Below, one piece after another: positions 46,109 through 56,595 of a DNA stretch of 64,000 bases. Source of the DNA: Armillaria gallica (Eukaryota > Basidiomycota > Agaricomycetes > Agaricales > Physalacriaceae); contig JBANDB010000014.1 in the NCBI GenBank assembly GCA_037576215.1, positions 310,001-374,000 on the forward strand, given 5' to 3'. The notes under the pieces are model-generated. The model saw nothing but the letters and a program-made list of their open reading frames with translations. It was not told the DNA's origin and ran no database searches. Each line of letters opens with the position of its first letter. The stretch's first letter is position 1. A program made the position numbers and the translations under genes.

Positions 46109-47500
46109 ATGGCCAGCAACACCATATTTGTTGATATTCTCCATACCAACCGGGAGTTCCCTCACAGTATTTCGTCCGGAGAACACACCGTTCCTCTCTC
46201 CATCATCGATTCGACAGTAGGCAATTTCAGTCCCTGTGAAGCCGTATGGTTCTACGACGCCTCCCCTCCACTCGAAGACCTGAAATCCACTCTCAGAAAA
46301 ACCCTCGACTTTTATCCGCAATGGTGTGGCCGTCTTCACCGTCTTCCTTCCTTCCGACTCGCTCTAACGTGGGGTTCCGCTACGGATCCGGGGGTTCTTT
46401 TCGTCGATGCGCGAGCTAATGCACGACTTGCAGACCTTATCCCTTCGCCGCGACCCAAAGCATGGGATGCATCTGGTTTACCCGCAGCCAAGTTCCTTCC
46501 TTCGACGCCATTAGCCCCCGTTGATCCCGAGGGTCCAGCCATGTTGGTTCAAGTCACGACGTTCGCATGCGGAGGAACTGCCATCGGCATTCGCCTAGCA
46601 CATCCTCTCTCCGATGCACACACATTAGCCCTTTTCGCTAAGGACTGGGCTCGCATCGAACACGCTGTCCCGAACCCAATATTCAACCCCCAGCTCCTCG
46701 ACGCTTATGCGACAGCTTCAGAAGTCGACGAAGCTCTGGTCAGGGAGGCGCGTCTGTTACCTTGCAACCGTTACGACTGGTGGATCTCCGGTTCAGATTG
46801 CCCATTCCCATCCCAAGTCCCCCCAGGATTCGATCCTCCTGCAGATGTGGGAGGGACGCGAATGCCTTGGAGCGAATGGGACATATCAGCACCCGTCTCC
46901 CACTATGTCCTTCACTTCACCCGGGACGAAGTGAAGCAAATGCAAGGTGGGACACGGATGGAGGCCATCTTGGCGCATGTGTGGGGGTGCATCAATCGTG
47001 CTCGTGGCCTTGTGGAAGGAGACGAAGTCCACATGGATCTCACATTTGGGTTACGGCCACGGTTAAAACTCCCGGACAGGTTCATCGGGTCGCCTATCAT
47101 GCTTGCGGATGTGCGCACGCCTACAGCACAAGGCATTCACGACACGTTGTCGCAGTTTACCGTTGATGCGCTGAAGGCCCATTTGCACGAGAAGAAGTTT
47201 GAAGCGGCGCCGCAGAGATTGTGGCAGGCATTTCTGGGGCGCCGGCATGTTTTGGTCACGTCGTGGGTGCATACTGGAATCTACGAGGTCGGGTTTGGGG
47301 GTCTGAGGTCACGGTACGTCGAGGCGGTGATGCCTAAATTGGATGGACTGCTGCAGGTTATGGAAGTGCAGAATACAAGCGGAGAACATGGTCGTTGGTA
47401 CGATGCGGGAGTTGATTTGCAGCTACATTTAGAAGAGAAAGTCATGGGAAGATTGCTGGTAGATCCCGTGTTGAGAAAATATTCTGCTGCGCAGATGTAG
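46109..47500 (+). CDS. BAHD/HxxxD-type acyltransferase (PF02458 transferase family)
   Basis: This is a single-exon gene of 463 codons, the family's usual size. BAHD enzymes move an acyl group from CoA to an alcohol or amine in secondary metabolism. The catalytic HxxxD is HPLSD in IGIRLAHPLSDAHTLALF. The structural DFGWG motif near the C-terminus is weakly kept (YEVGFGGLRSRYVEA). LSIIDSTVGNF near residue 31 and LRKTLDFYPQWCGRL near residue 63 are typical N-terminal landmarks. Two broken copies lie in the duplicated segments upstream, so the gene or its ancestor took part in the duplication history. The acyl donor and acceptor cannot be told from sequence. Confidence 0.85.
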   Translation: MASNTIFVDILHTNREFPHSISSGEHTVPLSIIDSTVGNFSPCEAVWFYDASPPLEDLKSTLRKTLDFYPQWCGRLHRLPSFRLALTWGSATDPGVLFVDARANARLADLIPSPRPKAWDASGLPAAKFLPSTPLAPVDPEGPAMLVQVTTFACGGTAIGIRLAHPLSDAHTLALFAKDWARIEHAVPNPIFNPQLLDAYATASEVDEALVREARLLPCNRYDWWISGSDCPFPSQVPPGFDPPADVGGTRMPWSEWDISAPVSHYVLHFTRDEVKQMQGGTRMEAILAHVWGCINRARGLVEGDEVHMDLTFGLRPRLKLPDRFIGSPIMLADVRTPTAQGIHDTLSQFTVDALKAHLHEKKFEAAPQRLWQAFLGRRHVLVTSWVHTGIYEVGFGGLRSRYVEAVMPKLDGLLQVMEVQNTSGEHGRWYDAGVDLQLHLEEKVMGRLLVDPVLRKYSAAQM

Positions 47501-47641
47501 ATCTTAGAAAAAGACTGCAGGCTAATCTCATATTCTACATCAGTAAATTGATATATGAGCCCGGTAGTACATTAAAGAAAAACATGAATACATGCAACAA
47601 TCAGCGCTGAAAAAGGTTACAAATACGTCCGTGTTCTACAT

Positions 47642-49107
47642 TCATATCCCACCACCACCAAGAATATATTCAATCGCCGAGTGCACGTTACCACCTGTGG
47701 CCAACAGCGCCCGAACATTCTGCGATGCGTTTGTAAAACCCATATCTTGCAATTGCTATTGGGTGCATTAGGAACCGAACGAAGACAAGCAAAGGACACG
47801 CACCTGCAGTTGAACCTGGAACCGCTCTTCGGGCGATCTCGTGTCCGCCGGCGCTGTGGGTGCAGCACCAAATCCGCCTAGTCCGCCACCAAGTCCACCA
47901 CCAAGTCCACCACCAAGTCCACCGCCAAGTCCGCTAGGTAGCCCGCCTCCTAGGAGGAGCTGCCGCGTCAACGCAGAATCGAGTGCAAACGGAGGACGCG
48001 CATTCGGAGTCGACATACCACCGTAGGGATTGAACAAATTTGGTAGCGGCGTCGTCCCCGTTCCAGGTGCTGCTGCCGCACCTCCCGTGGCGGCTGCTGC
48101 TCCAGTAGCGGGTGCGGCGCCGCCTGGCACGCCTGGAGCAGGGAAACTACTCGCGCCTCCACCCATTCCAAATGCGCCCAATCCACCCATTCCGCCCGCT
48201 CCACCTCCCTGAAGCATCTGCGCCATCTGCATCATTTGTTGAAGCCGTTGTGGGTCGAACTATACATTAAAAGTCATGATCAGCAAGGCAGTACAAAGCA
48301 AAAAGATCGATGAACACACATCATCTGGCGGAACCCTCACTCTGAAACATCTCCCTGGCCTGTGGAGCCATAGCTTGCAACTGTGGATTAGAAGCGATGA
48401 TTTGGTCGAGCACGGCAGGGTTCGCCATCATCCCGGCCATTTGTTGCAGGAATTCGGGTGAGCTCATCATCGATTGGAGCTGTGCAAATCACTCATTAAT
48501 TGCTGTGGAGAACAGAATACAGCTACACACCATATTGGGGTCGTTCTGGTTTAGGCCCATGTCAGCGAAGGGGTTGATGCCTGCCATGGCACCGTATCCC
48601 AGGTGGCTGTTGAGCAGCGTGAGTGGATCATGGGGGTTTTGTCCCGTTTGCATGGTGGGAAGAGGCTGCGGTGCTGCTGCCGCCGCTGACGAAGACGTAT
48701 TCCCCCCGCGCGCCACTCCTTTCACCATGTGAATCGTATGCCCAGAGCTGATTTTGTACGTGGAAAGAACATCCTCGTCCTGGAGATAGTCAGCACGGAT
48801 AGTTTGTGATAGAACAGCCTTGATATCACCTTCAAGACACGTCCTAGTACCCATTTTGTCAGCAAGCTGTTCGTAGGAGGAAAATCGGGGAAATACCAGA
48901 ATAAATGAGCCTCTGCCGTTCCGCTTCTACGTCAGATTTCTCAGCGACTGCTTGCTTCAGCTCGAGAACCGTTTTATCTGTCGCGATCGTTATCTGAAGC
49001 TTGATTTCGCCCGGTCCTAGGTCACAATGCGAATCAGTGCCATTAACATGAAGCAGAGAAAGAGTATGTGAGAAACCTTTTACGTTTATCTGGATTTCTT
49101 CTGCCAT
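47642..49107 (-). CDS. DSK2: Dsk2/ubiquilin, UBL-UBA proteasome shuttle factor
   Basis: Dsk2 ferries ubiquitinated proteins to the proteasome. Exon 1 is 49107-49077 (MAEEIQINVKG). The 60-nt in-frame intron 49017-49076 leads to the UBL (GEIKLQITIATDKTVLELKQ; RLIYSG). A 14-nt exon at 48830-48843 supplies GRVLK, and the next exon DEDVLSTYKISSGHTIHMVK completes the UBL. After a linker (PFADMGLNQNDPNM) come STI1-type repeats (PEFLQQMAGMMANPAVLDQI), QMMQMAQMLQ and a Gly/Ala-rich stretch. The latter contains (GGLG)n, encoded by a 12-bp tandem repeat near 47880-47935. The C-terminus is a UBA domain: QDMGFTNASQNVRALLATGG then VHSAIEYILG, stop at 47642. The upstream flank is CT-rich on the coding strand, as in many basidiomycete promoters. 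Confidence 0.93.
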
Positions 49108-49323
49108 CGTGAAAAGTAGAAAGAGTAGAAAAAGAGAGAAGAGAGAAGGAAGAGAAGATGTATAGCTGTTGAAAGATGACGTATAGTAAGCCAGCTAGTG
49201 GCATTAGGTAATGTATTAAGTAATACCGCCTGAAGCGGGATTACTTGTTAAGTATGTGGGTCCGCGCTGCGTCGAAATGCCGTCAATTCAAAGCTCCAAA
49301 GTCCTAAAATATTGAGATTAGTA

Positions 49324-49494
49324 CAGTTGACTCTGTAATAACCCATGCCCCTCTGTTCCCACTCAGCTATGAGTTATGAGGGAGTGTGGGTTTAAAGAGA
49401 GGAATTCGAGGGGAATATGCACTTCGGTAGACAAACCTATGGCTTATGAGGTGGTATGTCCTTATAGAGGTGTGGGTTATTACAGAGTTGACTG
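49324..49494. mobile_element. 171-bp Tc1/mariner-like MITE
   Basis: The left end CAGTTGACTCTGTAATAACC and the reverse complement of the right end CAGTCAACTCTGTAATAACC differ at two positions. TA flanks both ends (49322-49323 and 49495-49496). CAGT termini and a TA target duplication are typical of Tc1/mariner/pogo elements. There is no coding capacity. Confidence 0.85.
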
Positions 49495-49728
49495 TATTTT
49501 CACCGTACATAGCAACCAATTCCATAAGCTCTCTGGCAATCTCTAAGTGAGACTTAAGTCTTTCCATTATTGACACCAGAGCCCATCCATTGAGTACTCA
49601 CTGCTCCTCCCTAGTCAGACTGCGAGGGACCGAAGCAATGACAGTGACCACTGACCACTGACCGCTCGGCGCTTACCAATCATAATTCACCAGTTGGAAC
49701 TTGGTAGTGACACTGCTGAGTCCTGACT

Positions 49729-50134
49729 AGGGTAGCGCACGAAACCTAGGTTTCGTTACACTTGGGTTTATTACCGGTAACTTACCGGTAACTTACTGGT
49801 AAGTTACCTCCCCTCGCTGGAGGGGTTTTCTGTCGAGGTAACTTACACATCATGTGGCTGCCTGATAAGCATAAAAATTCAACATAATTACATGTATATT
49901 CCGCATACGTTGTGCAGGAGTAAATATGCAATATGTTACAGCTCGACAAAGAAAATGTCCTAAAACACGAACACGGACGTCCTGAAAAAATAATTTGCGA
50001 TTGCTGCGCGTCCGTCATGTGATTACTCACGTGACATGTAAGTAACGGTAAATTGCCGTATCAAAACACCCCCCTTTGGAAGGGGTCGGTAAGAAACGGT
50101 AAGTTACCCCCCTGGAGGTTTCGTGCGCAACCCT
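49729..50134. mobile_element. 406-bp MITE with 19-bp inverted ends and 10-bp target duplication
   Basis: The left end AGGGTAGCGCACGAAACCT and the reverse complement of the right end AGGGTTGCGCACGAAACCT match at 18 of 19. AGTCCTGACT is directly repeated at 49719-49728 and 50135-50144. The interior carries repeated GGTAACTTACC and GGTAAGTTACC motifs at both sides. The length of the duplication suggests a Mutator-like element, but that is inference. It lies between the Dsk2 promoter and a tRNA gene. Confidence 0.85.
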
Positions 50135-50183
50135 AGTCCTGACTCCTGAGTCCGGAGTGTGCTAACTAGAAAAATAAAATAAT

Positions 50184-50281
50184 GGGGGCACCCAAGATTG
50201 AACTGGGGACCTCCAGAAGACTTAAGGGTACGCGGTTTATCTCACTTCAGTCTGTTGCTCTCCCAGCTGAGCTATGCCCCC
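50184..50281 (-). tRNA. tRNA-Phe(GAA) with intron, second copy
   Basis: Read on the minus strand: acceptor GGGGGCA/TGCCCCC, D arm GCTC/GAGC, anticodon stem ACAGA with loop CTGAAG and anticodon GAA. A 26-nt intron sits 3' of the anticodon. The T arm is CCCAG-TTCAATC-TTGGG. The mature sequence is nearly that of the 23216-23306 gene but the intron is different in length and bases. Confidence 0.94.
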
Positions 50282-50689
50282 TTAGGGAAAATAATTTATG
50301 TTGCGTTGTCACGCCATTGAAGAAGAAATCAGCCTTGGGCTTGACTTGTCTGAAAGGATTCTCGACTCAGTGCTCTCAAAATAAGTGACAATCGAAGTCA
50401 TTGTTTAGATTGGAAGAGCAACAGGGTCACAGTGGCGGGTTTTGGTACCTATGGTAATTTTTCGTTGTTCGCCCAAATCAGCGCCCTTTCATAAGCCCGG
50501 TATGCGAGTGATGTTTAATGTAACGGAGGAGACGAAGGGTGGGAGCGATAGATTCATAACGGTGCGGAATCATATGCATGAATGTTTTGGTACTAGCGAA
50601 TGGGAATATCGTCGTTTTCTTATATGCCTAACAGCATCCAAGGTTCGCGCAGTATCGAATGTGTACGTCGCGTGTTAGAAGACTAACTA

Positions 50690-50730
50690 TAGACTTCAGT
50701 CTGTTGCTCTCCCAACTGAGCTATGCCCCC
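50690..50730 (-). pseudogene. Truncated tRNA-Phe (5' half)
   Basis: The minus strand from 50730 reads the complete acceptor 5' strand, D arm (AGTTGGGA loop) and anticodon arm ACAGACTGAAG. A short intron-like stretch and TCT follow, but no variable loop, T arm or 3' acceptor strand. The break is 17 bp upstream of an ATG of the metaxin-like gene, so the relic lies in that gene's promoter or 5' UTR. Confidence 0.85.
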
Positions 50731-50816
50731 ATTTTCAGGGGGTTAAAATGGTGCACCCCAAGCGCCACAATCGGCTATCAAAACTAAAGTCAAGCTTCGG
50801 GTCTAGACCTATCGCC

Positions 50817-51675
50817 ATGCAAGTCCCACCCATCATCCAAAAGCTGCTCTCCCCGTTCCCTCTCTACACTTATCCTCCAATCCCTCCTCCGTCCCAATTC
50901 AAGACATACCCAACTCCCTGCCTATGGATCCATCCTCCACACTCACCTGACGGCGTCCTCAGCTCCGATGTCGAATGCCTCAAATGGCAAGCCTACCTTG
51001 CCCTGCGCGGCCTTGATCACATCGCCGTGCGTACCGACGTTGACCCCCAAGGTTCCATCGACGGGCAGCTTCCCAACTTGTGGGACGGCGCGCAGTTGTT
51101 AGCGGCGAGGGAGCTGCCTGTTTGGGTGGACACCAAGGTCAACATTGACAATGACGATGGGCTGGAAGGCTACAAAGACGAGGCGGCGCGTGACGAGAGT
51201 CGGGCGTGGGTGGCGCTGTTGGAAGGTTGTGTACACGCTGCTCTGCTCCTCGTCCAACCGACGCAAACGCTATTCTCCCTAGCGGAAACCAAGACCCGCC
51301 CAATCGAGTCCATTCTCGCGCCGCCTCCGGCACCACTGTCGGGCCTCACTTCCCTCTTCCCGCCCTTCGGCACGCGCATCCCCCGCGAAGCTATACAGTC
51401 GCGCTACCGTGAAGCCATTGGGGCGCTCTCAGAAAGACTGGGCACCGACAAGTGGTTCTTGTCATCCGAGTACGTTCTCTTTGCTTGTTTCTTCTATAGT
51501 GCTGACACTGGGTAGGGCCCCGACACCACTCGACGCGCTCGTCTTTGCATATCTTCACTGCATACTGCACTCCAAAGACTCGATACGCATCGAGGTGACG
51601 CGCAGGGTGAATTTGGTTGCTTGGGAGTGGAGGGTGAGAGGATTAGTTAGGGCGGCGTTTTTACCGAGGCGGTGA
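50817..51675 (+). CDS. Metaxin/Sam37-like mitochondrial outer-membrane protein
   Basis: Metaxin/Sam37 proteins are GST-fold subunits of the SAM complex that inserts beta-barrel proteins into the mitochondrial outer membrane. Exon 1 is 50817-51469 and intron 51470-51515 splits SSE/APTP. Exon 2 is 51516-51675. The N-terminal thioredoxin-like part includes YPTPCLWIHPP and CLKWQAYLALRGLDHIAV. The C-terminal GST-like helix has LSERLGTDKWFLSSEAPTPL, LDALVFAYLHCIL and a basic end. The length is about 270 residues. An in-frame ATG at 50748 is possible, but the start at 50817 (MQVPPIIQKLLSPFPLYTYP) is closer to the family. No C-terminal membrane anchor is obvious. Confidence 0.75.
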
Positions 51676-54350
51676 TTCAGGCCAAGGTTTGTTCTCACTT
51701 ATGCGTTCAATGTTGTCCCGATGGCTTATCACCTTCAATGCAGTGTATAAGTATGTCAACCCAAGGACTCGTGTGGAACAAATCATTGCAATGGAGAGTC
51801 GTGCCGGTGCGATAAGTACCCCAAGATGTAAATACAAGGTCGAGCTTAATGTTCCTCAGACTTTCCTGCGCTGTAGAGAGAGAAATGACAAGAATTCTGA
51901 AGAACGGCTCGAAACCACTGGATACGAGTTTTGCCAAGCAGTCACCAATGAGTTCGATACTTCTTCAATATGGACTCCAGAATGGCATATATTTTCGCCG
52001 GCCACTTGTCTTTGAAATCCACTTCAACTTCCTCTAAACTCTCGTCGTTACCGACGTGATCTGCTGCGCATTATGACTGGTAACAAGGTGTCATCGTGAA
52101 CCATGCAATGTCTCGTTCTGGCGGTTCTTCTCTATCATCTTTCGTTCTTCCTTCCCACTGCTTCATGATGATGCCATTCTCAGATGCTCTGCCTGTCTTG
52201 CACAGCAACGCGCTGCCCAAGAGGTATGGATTATCAGTCGCAATGTTGCCCAGGGTAGTTTGGTTTGGATAAAGATGACGCGGTTTCTCCGCTTCCTGGG
52301 TTCGCAGTGTGTCCGTTGTAATACATTATCCGCAATAAGGGAGATAGTGAAAGCTTCGCCTCCGTTCGATGTCTTTGAGTGTGTCCACTCGCTTCGTCCG
52401 CCTCTTGCTAGTCTTCTGAGCTCACCGATGGTCGCAGAATCGATGACGGAACAGGTCTGTTCACACAGGTGTTTCTCAAGCATCTGCACTTCCCCAGTAC
52501 ACAAAGAATTGAGGGCTGTAAAACCTAGTGCTGGAGTATACAATGTCTTTGCCAAACCCGTTCTAGATGACCGCGTCTCTACGGGAAGGGAACTTTGAAG
52601 AAGCTGGCGCTACTTTCATTGGACAGTGAGAATTGTGGGACTATACGTCGCCGATAGGTTTGTCCTACTACCTTGCATAAGCTGCGTCTAACGGTTGCAT
52701 TCCACAGAAAGGCGACACAATGGGTAGGGACTTAAATGAATCGCCGGGCGCTCCTCCCAACCTGTGAACAAGACTTCCGACGCTGATTCTCTTAAGAAGG
52801 TCGCCGAACCTCCAGTGAAGAGGCTTGGGCGTGTGTCCTACCCTGCTGCGACGTCGCTGTTGATGGAATCAGTACTACGGAATTTGCAAATTGATGTATT
52901 GGACAACGTCGAAGTCTTCGTAGAAAGGGTGAATTATTATTCCCGTTCGTAAAGAAGTTTCATGGTTTTACGAGGTTGCTACTTAAAATTCTATGTCGGT
53001 TGGGCCTACCTCCTGCACCTGGTACTACTACTAAGTATAGCTCTTAACGAACAATGGTCCTGCATAGAGCCTTCAATGCTGAGTTGAAGGGCCTTAGTAT
53101 ATCTGAAGTCAAGCGTAACTGCTAATGAGCTTATATGCAGGTATATGACAATACAAGCGTCATTATACCGATCAAAGAGGTCTATCGAGGACCCATCTTC
53201 AGCGAGAATACTCGTCCTATCCGTTCGCGCAAGTCCTCTTCCTCCCGAAAAAGATCTTCCACATAATTGGCAACGCCCGACATACAGGCGATGCGACAAC
53301 AAGCAGCGCTAATGACTAGGGCTGTGTAGTGGAAGAGTTCTGAATCAGATGGCGAGCTATAGGCATTAAGTCATGGACCAGTTGGTACTTTATCAGATGC
53401 GACTTGATCGCTTCTCTTACATCCGAGTTGAGGCCTTCCAGGAAGATATACGCGCACTTGAGACTGTCTACGTCCCAGTTCGGATTTTGTTCAACAAGCG
53501 CAGACGGATTTTAGTCGAAATAACGTATAATGGTCTGAGCCTGCGACGATACTTGCCACGAAGAAGCTGGGCGCTCTTGAGTATATCGGAGAAAGATTGA
53601 AAGACTCCTGAGCTTGTTTTGCTGTCGTATATGATTGTTTGAGAGTGACAGTCGGAGGAGAAGAATGTTCGGATAGAACAGGTGTTGGCCTTTCTTTTCA
53701 GAGCGTAAGTTCTACTGAAGTTGCTGCTTTGATATCTGGCTCCATTGTCATCTTCTCCGACAAGGGGATGTTCTTTGCAATTACGATCCCGGATATGTTC
53801 TGCAGTGCCCTAGCGTCAGGTATATCCTTTTTAGGACGGAAAAAGGCATTCTAAAAATGTCGTGATTTTTCATCACCTTTGTATAACGCAAAAACGGGAT
53901 ACGGAAAACGCAATGAAAAACTTGTCCTATTAGCGCTCCTTTGGCGCGCCAAATATAGCTGCCTTTCTACCAGGAAAAGCGGTTTCCTTTACCTTTTCCA
54001 TTCCGTTTTCCGAGCTCTTTTCTTTACCTTAGAAGAATACGTAAATGATCCCGCCTTTCAACCTGTTTTTCTGAACTCGTCTTTATCATCAGAAGATCAA
54101 ATGAAATGTCGCAACATCTTGCGGCCTCGTTTTTCTGATCGGTAAATGTATCGGCGCCATCAGTTCCATCAAGGCACGGATCACTCTTTCTTGTTCACTG
54201 ACAGCCTGTACAGCGCGCCGCCAGTGACATTTTGGCTGCTCGAGCAGATTTTAGCCCAGAATACTTGCAACGCGTCCGCGCGGTTATGTCCTGAGGCATA
54301 GCCGCCAATGCCCTGTTGTTGCATCGCTTACAACTGGAATCGAGGCACCT
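51676..54350. other. Gene-poor interval
   Basis: 2.7 kb with only short open frames (for example 52764-52952, 53373-53600 and 53639-53854) and no recognised family. A short minus-strand frame near 53190-53290 (MSGVANYVEDLFREEEDLRE) looks protein-like but has no partner exon and may be a remnant. Confidence 0.45.
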
Positions 54351-54356
54351 GGTTTG

Positions 54357-54364
54357 TATAAAAA
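54357..54364 (+). promoter_or_regulatory. TATA box of the GMC oxidoreductase relic
   Basis: TATAAAAA lies about 50 bp upstream of the ATG at 54407. A clear core promoter survives in front of a truncated gene. Confidence 0.5.
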
Positions 54365-54406
54365 GGTTCTTGTCTGTTCTTCAACTCCTCATCGGAAGCC
54401 TCTGTC

Positions 54407-55040
54407 ATGTTCTCTCTTCTCTCTCTCGGAGTCATCTTAGTTTCGCTCAAATCTGGCTTAGGAGCCGTATACGATGATCCCTGTCAGTTGCCTACAGACA
54501 AACAGTACGATTTTGTTGTCATAGGAGGTAAGCAGGCGCGTTGGAGACGTATCTGGCGGTTAACTTATTATTGATTAACAGCGGGGACAGCGGGAAATGT
54601 CATAGCTGCACGCCTGGCCGAGAATACCAACACCTCTGTGTTGGTCGTGGAAGCGGGGAGAAACAATGTCGGGTTCGATTCTGACAACATCACTATACCT
54701 TTCTTTGGTCCTCAAGCATCGCCGCACACATCCTTCGACTGGAACTATACTACAGTTCCTCAGGAGTCGCTGAACAACCAACTCATTGCCTAACGATTAT
54801 GATCGTTTTGCTGAACTGGCTGGCGACGATGGCTGGAATTGGGATAACTTGTTTCCCTATGCTCTTAAGGTATTGCGCTTACCACCCCGTGTTCGAGTTT
54901 TTGATGTTGATACCTGTCGAATGACGTTCCTCCCAACGATGTAAGCCTTTCGTTTCATGAATCAGGTGACCAATGCTTGTTCAGGGTGGAAACTGGACAG
55001 TACCTTTATCTGTCGACAAGCATATAACGCTGCGGATATA
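54407..55040 (+). pseudogene. GMC oxidoreductase (aryl-alcohol oxidase-like), truncated
   Basis: GMC oxidoreductases are secreted FAD enzymes; mushroom members supply peroxide for lignin breakdown. MFSLLSLGVILVSLKSGLGA is a signal peptide. QYDFVVIGAGTAGNVIAARL carries the FAD-binding GxGxxG, rebuilt across an intron of about 50 nt, and TSVLVVEAG follows. The sequence continues FDWNYTTVPQESLNNQLIA and hits a stop, where the family has its ARGKVLGGSS segment. The next recognisable part, NDYDRFAELAGDDGWNWDN, is joined after a deletion of roughly 60 codons and only a short, frame-broken stretch follows to about 55040. The substrate-binding and catalytic C-terminal two thirds are absent. Confidence 0.85.
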
Positions 55041-55332
55041 CTGCTGCTTTGACTTATACCACAGTGAAGCCGGATATGAGAGCAGTGGAACCGTATAGAC
55101 GAATAAAGCGCTGGATGTATAGTACTGGTCTAGGGTTAGTAGAGAGTCGCTGGTGACATGGATTTTGATCACATGGTAAAGTGTTCAACGCCGGTGCTCG
55201 ATCACGGGAGCTTCGATCACGATGTATCATGACGTTGGTTGATCGCGTTGTCCTATCGCGTTTATCGCTTTGACCTCCACTAACTGAGGCTGCGCCTTCT
55301 TATGTACACACTATCTATCCCCCTCCGAAACA
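55041..55332. other. Intergenic
   Basis: No recognisable remainder of the oxidoreductase and no other gene. Confidence 0.5.
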
Positions 55333-56030
55333 ATGCCTGAGCAACTTATCCGCCAATGCCTCCATGATGAAAATATGTCCTTTGGCACGCTCCATAGCCT
55401 TCCTGATGGACATGATCCATATTTTGAGCCGCTTCCAATGAAGGTGGCAGCATGCCGGTCTTGCACCCATCCTACCTTGGAAGACGTTGATGATGAGGGG
55501 CCTAGCTGCCAGGTAAGCGGTGTATTTAATCTTCTATTCACGACATACCAACATGATCAATTCAGGATGGACCCTTACACCTCAATTTCTCGCATTCGCA
55601 ATCTGCTGCTCAGCTCTCAACTGACACCACCCATGTACTTATACTTTCGCCACTGCCTTCTGTATCTGAGTCTCCAGCTGCCACGCCCATCATTACCACC
55701 ATTTTCATAGATCACAATGTCGTGGAGCTTCACCATCAAAACAGTGATCTAGGGCCGACCGATAGAGTAAAGCCACACTCTTGTGTTAAGAAGAAGAGGA
55801 CCAAGGGCAAGAAGCGTGCCCGAGATGCTTCAGGGACCGAAGGAGACAACGGTGCGCGCCAGACAAAGCGGAAGAAAGGGAAGGGTTCAAAAGGGAACAG
55901 TGATGTGTTGCCACCTACTCAGAGTGGACATGTCACCGACAAAGCATCATGGGGCAGCGGTGGGACCAGAAATCTGGAACGGCGAGTCCTGGAGGATATT
56001 ACGAACAGGGTTTTGCATGGTGTGACCTGA
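55333..56030 (+). CDS. Hypothetical basic nuclear-type protein
   Basis: Two exons: 55333-55512 and 55566-56030, with a clean GTAAGC donor and TTCAG acceptor in phase 0, give 214 residues. The N-terminus (MPEQLIRQCLHDENMSFGTL) has CRSCTHPTLEDVDDEG. The C-terminal half is strongly basic (KKKRTKGKKRARDA and TKRKKGKGSKG), resembling nuclear localisation signals. The end is ERRVLEDITNRVLHGVT. No domain was recognised. It could be a fragment of a larger or transposon-derived gene, as it lies beside a truncated gene. Confidence 0.45.
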
Positions 56031-56595
56031 GGATGTAAACAATTGACTCGGAATTATGCAGTACTGACATGCTTAGCCATTATCTACCAGTATGATCTCA
56101 CGCTTGAACCTATGTCTGACCAGAGACTTCGCTAACGGAGTGAGCCTTCAATAGACCTTTACTCAACAAAATCTTAATGACTTGCTTGCCTCCGCCTCTC
56201 TAAGTATTAGCAAACTTTTCCTTACATCGTCGCTGACCGAGCTCGTTGCACAAGATTATTACACTAGTAGCGTTCGTTCGTGATGGCGAACAAGAATCGG
56301 TCCGACGGCCTTGTCCGCGAAGAAACGGCGTCGGTCAAACAAAATTAGGTATTTACAGGATAGATATAGGTACATAAGAAGCATAACAAATCAAAATCAA
56401 AACATGTAGATGATAAAGTCCCAAGAGAGTGAAAAACGAACGAATGTAGAATTAAGATGCTAGGATTGGTAAACTACAGTCAGATCCAACGAAACGAAAT
56501 GGTGGTATGCGAAAAATGTGAAGAGATATACGGTCCGTTGCAGCCCCAGAAAGTGTGATAGAGGAGAAATAAATTAAGATGCAATGTAAGAGTGT
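56031..56595. other. Convergent intergenic region
   Basis: 3' flanks of the basic hypothetical gene and the LIM gene. Nothing else was recognised. Confidence 0.5.

Noticed and set aside
46109..47500. Secondary-metabolite gene cluster around the acyltransferase
   Set aside because: No core synthase, P450 or transporter is nearby; neighbours are Dsk2, a gene of unknown function and proteases.
47880..47940. CRISPR-like regular repeat
   Set aside because: It is a 12-bp coding repeat (Gly-Gly-Leu-Gly) inside Dsk2, without spacers.
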